Shown here: positions 62,290-64,000 of the stretch, one piece after another
Position numbering within the stretch: position 1 is the stretch's first letter
How the letters are laid out: the number at the start of each line of letters is the position of its first letter
Assembly (NCBI GenBank): GCA_003439945.1
Contig: QVRM01004813.1
Span: 27,792 to 91,791 of the forward strand
DNA from: Dermanyssus gallinae
Lineage: Eukaryota > Arthropoda > Arachnida > Mesostigmata > Dermanyssidae
DNA: 64,000 nt
Direction of reading: 5' to 3'
Translations under genes and position numbers: made by a program
The notes under the pieces: model-generated
What the model saw: only the letters and a program-made list of their open reading frames with translations
Told to the model about the DNA's origin: nothing
The model's database searches: none

Positions 62290-64000
62290 AAAGGGTGCGA
62301 AACGTCGTAACAGCCAAACCGGTTGCAATGAATTTGAATAGGCCACATTGGGATAGCGTAGTGAGACCTCTAGAGTGGCGAATTAAATTCAAATGTATAT
62401 GTCCTCTCTGGGCGGAAGTGTCCGGCGTGGGTTGTGCGCAATGTGGGCGCTTGCTCTTTGACGGAGAAGAGAAGCAGTCCGTTGTGTGTCTCGTCCGATT
62501 GACGAAGCAGGACATAATGGCATTCTGTCCAAAAAATTAAATGATTGAGAAGCAGAGAGTATTGTCAGATTTATGACTCCGGAAGATGCTTTACCACCGA
62601 TATTTATTGCCGGTAATAGTGGCCGTATACAGGAGAGCTAGTGAGATAGCTTAGCAAGCCGCAAAAATAATTGCGTAGTAGGGTAGCACCGCAACACCGG
62701 TCCCAGTGTCATGAAGACACCGCTTTTGCGGGAAATTCGTCACCAGTGATGAAGGTGGCACTATCACACTCGAGTCAGAGAGAGAGAGAGATAGAGATTG
62801 CATGCAGTAGAAGCATAAGTCGTCTTCTTTTCTAAAAAAAATCAAAGACGCTTTAAATGGACGTTCAACTAAGTGGATACAGTGGAGGACTGGCTCGTCT
62901 TAGGGCCGCAGGAATTCTGGTAACAGGAAAACCTTCAGCTTGTGAAACAGTGGGATCGTTGTGCTCAGGTATTGGCGATAACACTTGAATAATGATATTA
63001 ATCATAGGCACAGTTATTTGAAATCACCTTGTATATAAACGCATCTGCATGCGTTTGCTGCCTTAATGCATCAGTCCATAGGTGGACGACGAATGTCTGA
63101 AAGTCTATCAGAAATGGTTTTTAAAAGCTATTTGAATCCGCTTTTTAAGTTTCATCTCAACATTTACTGAATCTCTGGCAGGCGATACGACCGGAAGGCA
63201 TCTAGTGCAAATCGTACGTAGGCGCGTCTGTGGGTGAGAGAGGCATCGAGAATGGAGGGTTGGGAGTACGAGTATAATTGGTTGCCCGGATGTTGGGTTC
63301 TGGATCAGACGGAACCATCTGGCGTGTCGTTGGTCGCTGTTTCGGCCGCTGCCAGCTCAGCTTCAAATGTTTTAGATGCTCTACAGCCAAGTGGTAAACA
63401 CTTATTGCGAAGGCTGGCGCTTAGGAGTGTACGCGAGGTGAAGTAGTGTAGGAGGTGAATGCTGCGACAAACGGCTGCGCACGACGAGTGTGCCGCCACG
63501 GCGCAGGACAAGCGACGCCGGGGCCTTAACTATACAGCTGCCGCTGTGACGCTGTAACACTTGGCAATTAATGGGCACCGCGCCTCTCCGTAAAAGGAAG
63601 GGAGAATAACCTTTCCGTTCCCAAACCGGCGAGAACCCATGAAAGCGCAGACAGTGCCTTTGCGAACACTTCGTCAGTGTTCACTTGTTAATCCTGAGGA
63701 AGTCGTTTCGACGCCAATCCCTCCCCCCCCTTCGATTGGCCCTGACAGAAATCAACCTGCATCATACTCATCCCGAGTAGCGGGACCACGGAACGAGGCT
63801 GTTAGCGCAAGCACAAAATCTCAGTGCAACACGACGGAGAAATCGAGGTGTTTAACTGCCCGACGGTCAGATGTTTCTGATAGCTGATAATTAAAGTATG
63901 CTCACACAAAGGGGATAAGTTATGGATGGCAATAGCTTCTGCATAGTTTCGACCAAGAAACTACGGGAAGGGGCGGAGGGAATTTAGTCGTGGATGTCGG
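62290..64000. other. No exon recognised; receptor 5' exons expected upstream
   Basis: I searched the minus strand here for the cysteine-rich hormone-binding domain that should precede TM1 and did not find it. ORFs at 62295-62540 and 63202-63511 have no recognised family. Confidence 0.4.

Overview
This is a eukaryotic, intron-rich, repeat-rich window, almost certainly from an invertebrate animal. An arthropod, perhaps an arachnid, is my guess from the style of gene and repeats, but it is not proven. The evidence is: one multi-exon gene with GT-AG introns, remnants of several non-LTR retrotransposons, a mariner remnant, tRNA-derived SINE-like heads, and dozens of simple-sequence tracts, mostly (AT)n with some (CAA)n, (AAT)n and (CT)n. 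There are no operons, Shine-Dalgarno sites or CRISPR arrays. Most of the open frames of 60-130 codons are chance or microsatellite readings.

The one gene I can name confidently lies on the minus strand from about 62.06 kb down to 36.2 kb. It is a class B1 (secretin-family) peptide-hormone G-protein-coupled receptor. Seven exons (56957-57107, 46993-47143, 44105-44168, 40440-40503, 38806-38891, 37813-37990, 36205-36408) join with matching phases into 298 residues. They run from the end of TM1 through TM7 and the cytoplasmic tail to a stop codon. An eighth exon (61968-62062) very probably encodes TM1, but its frame is broken by about two bases. The hormone-binding ectodomain was not found and probably lies beyond 64 kb. 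The introns carry retroelement pieces, a mariner copy and an unidentified cysteine-rich exon-like ORF (47707-48049).

Layout: 0-9 kb holds decayed retroelement coding remnants (740-1606 and 3110-3760) and otherwise little. 9.3-9.8 kb is a direct/inverted repeat in AT tracts. 10.6 kb is a long (CAA)n tract. 11.56 kb is a tRNA-derived SINE-like head. 12.04-13.1 kb is the 3' end of a LINE whose 5'-truncated sister copy lies at 40.9 kb. 13-26 kb has no recognised gene, apart from a candidate exon at 25.1 kb. 26.3-28.14 kb is a minus-strand LINE remnant with gag zinc knuckles and an APE-type endonuclease. 28-29.3 kb is AT and CT microsatellite. 29.36-31.27 kb is a large plus-strand non-LTR element with reverse transcriptase and a C-terminal restriction-like endonuclease. 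31.3-36.2 kb is microsatellite-rich. 36.2-62 kb is the receptor gene. 62.18 kb carries a 97-bp near-perfect hairpin. 62.3-64 kb holds nothing I recognise.

No novel multigene system was found. The most useful observations are the receptor gene model with its damaged TM1 exon, the nested cysteine-rich ORF, the LINE pair with an 8-bp target-site duplication, the duplicated unknown coding segment at 42.3/43.3 kb, and the foldback sequences.
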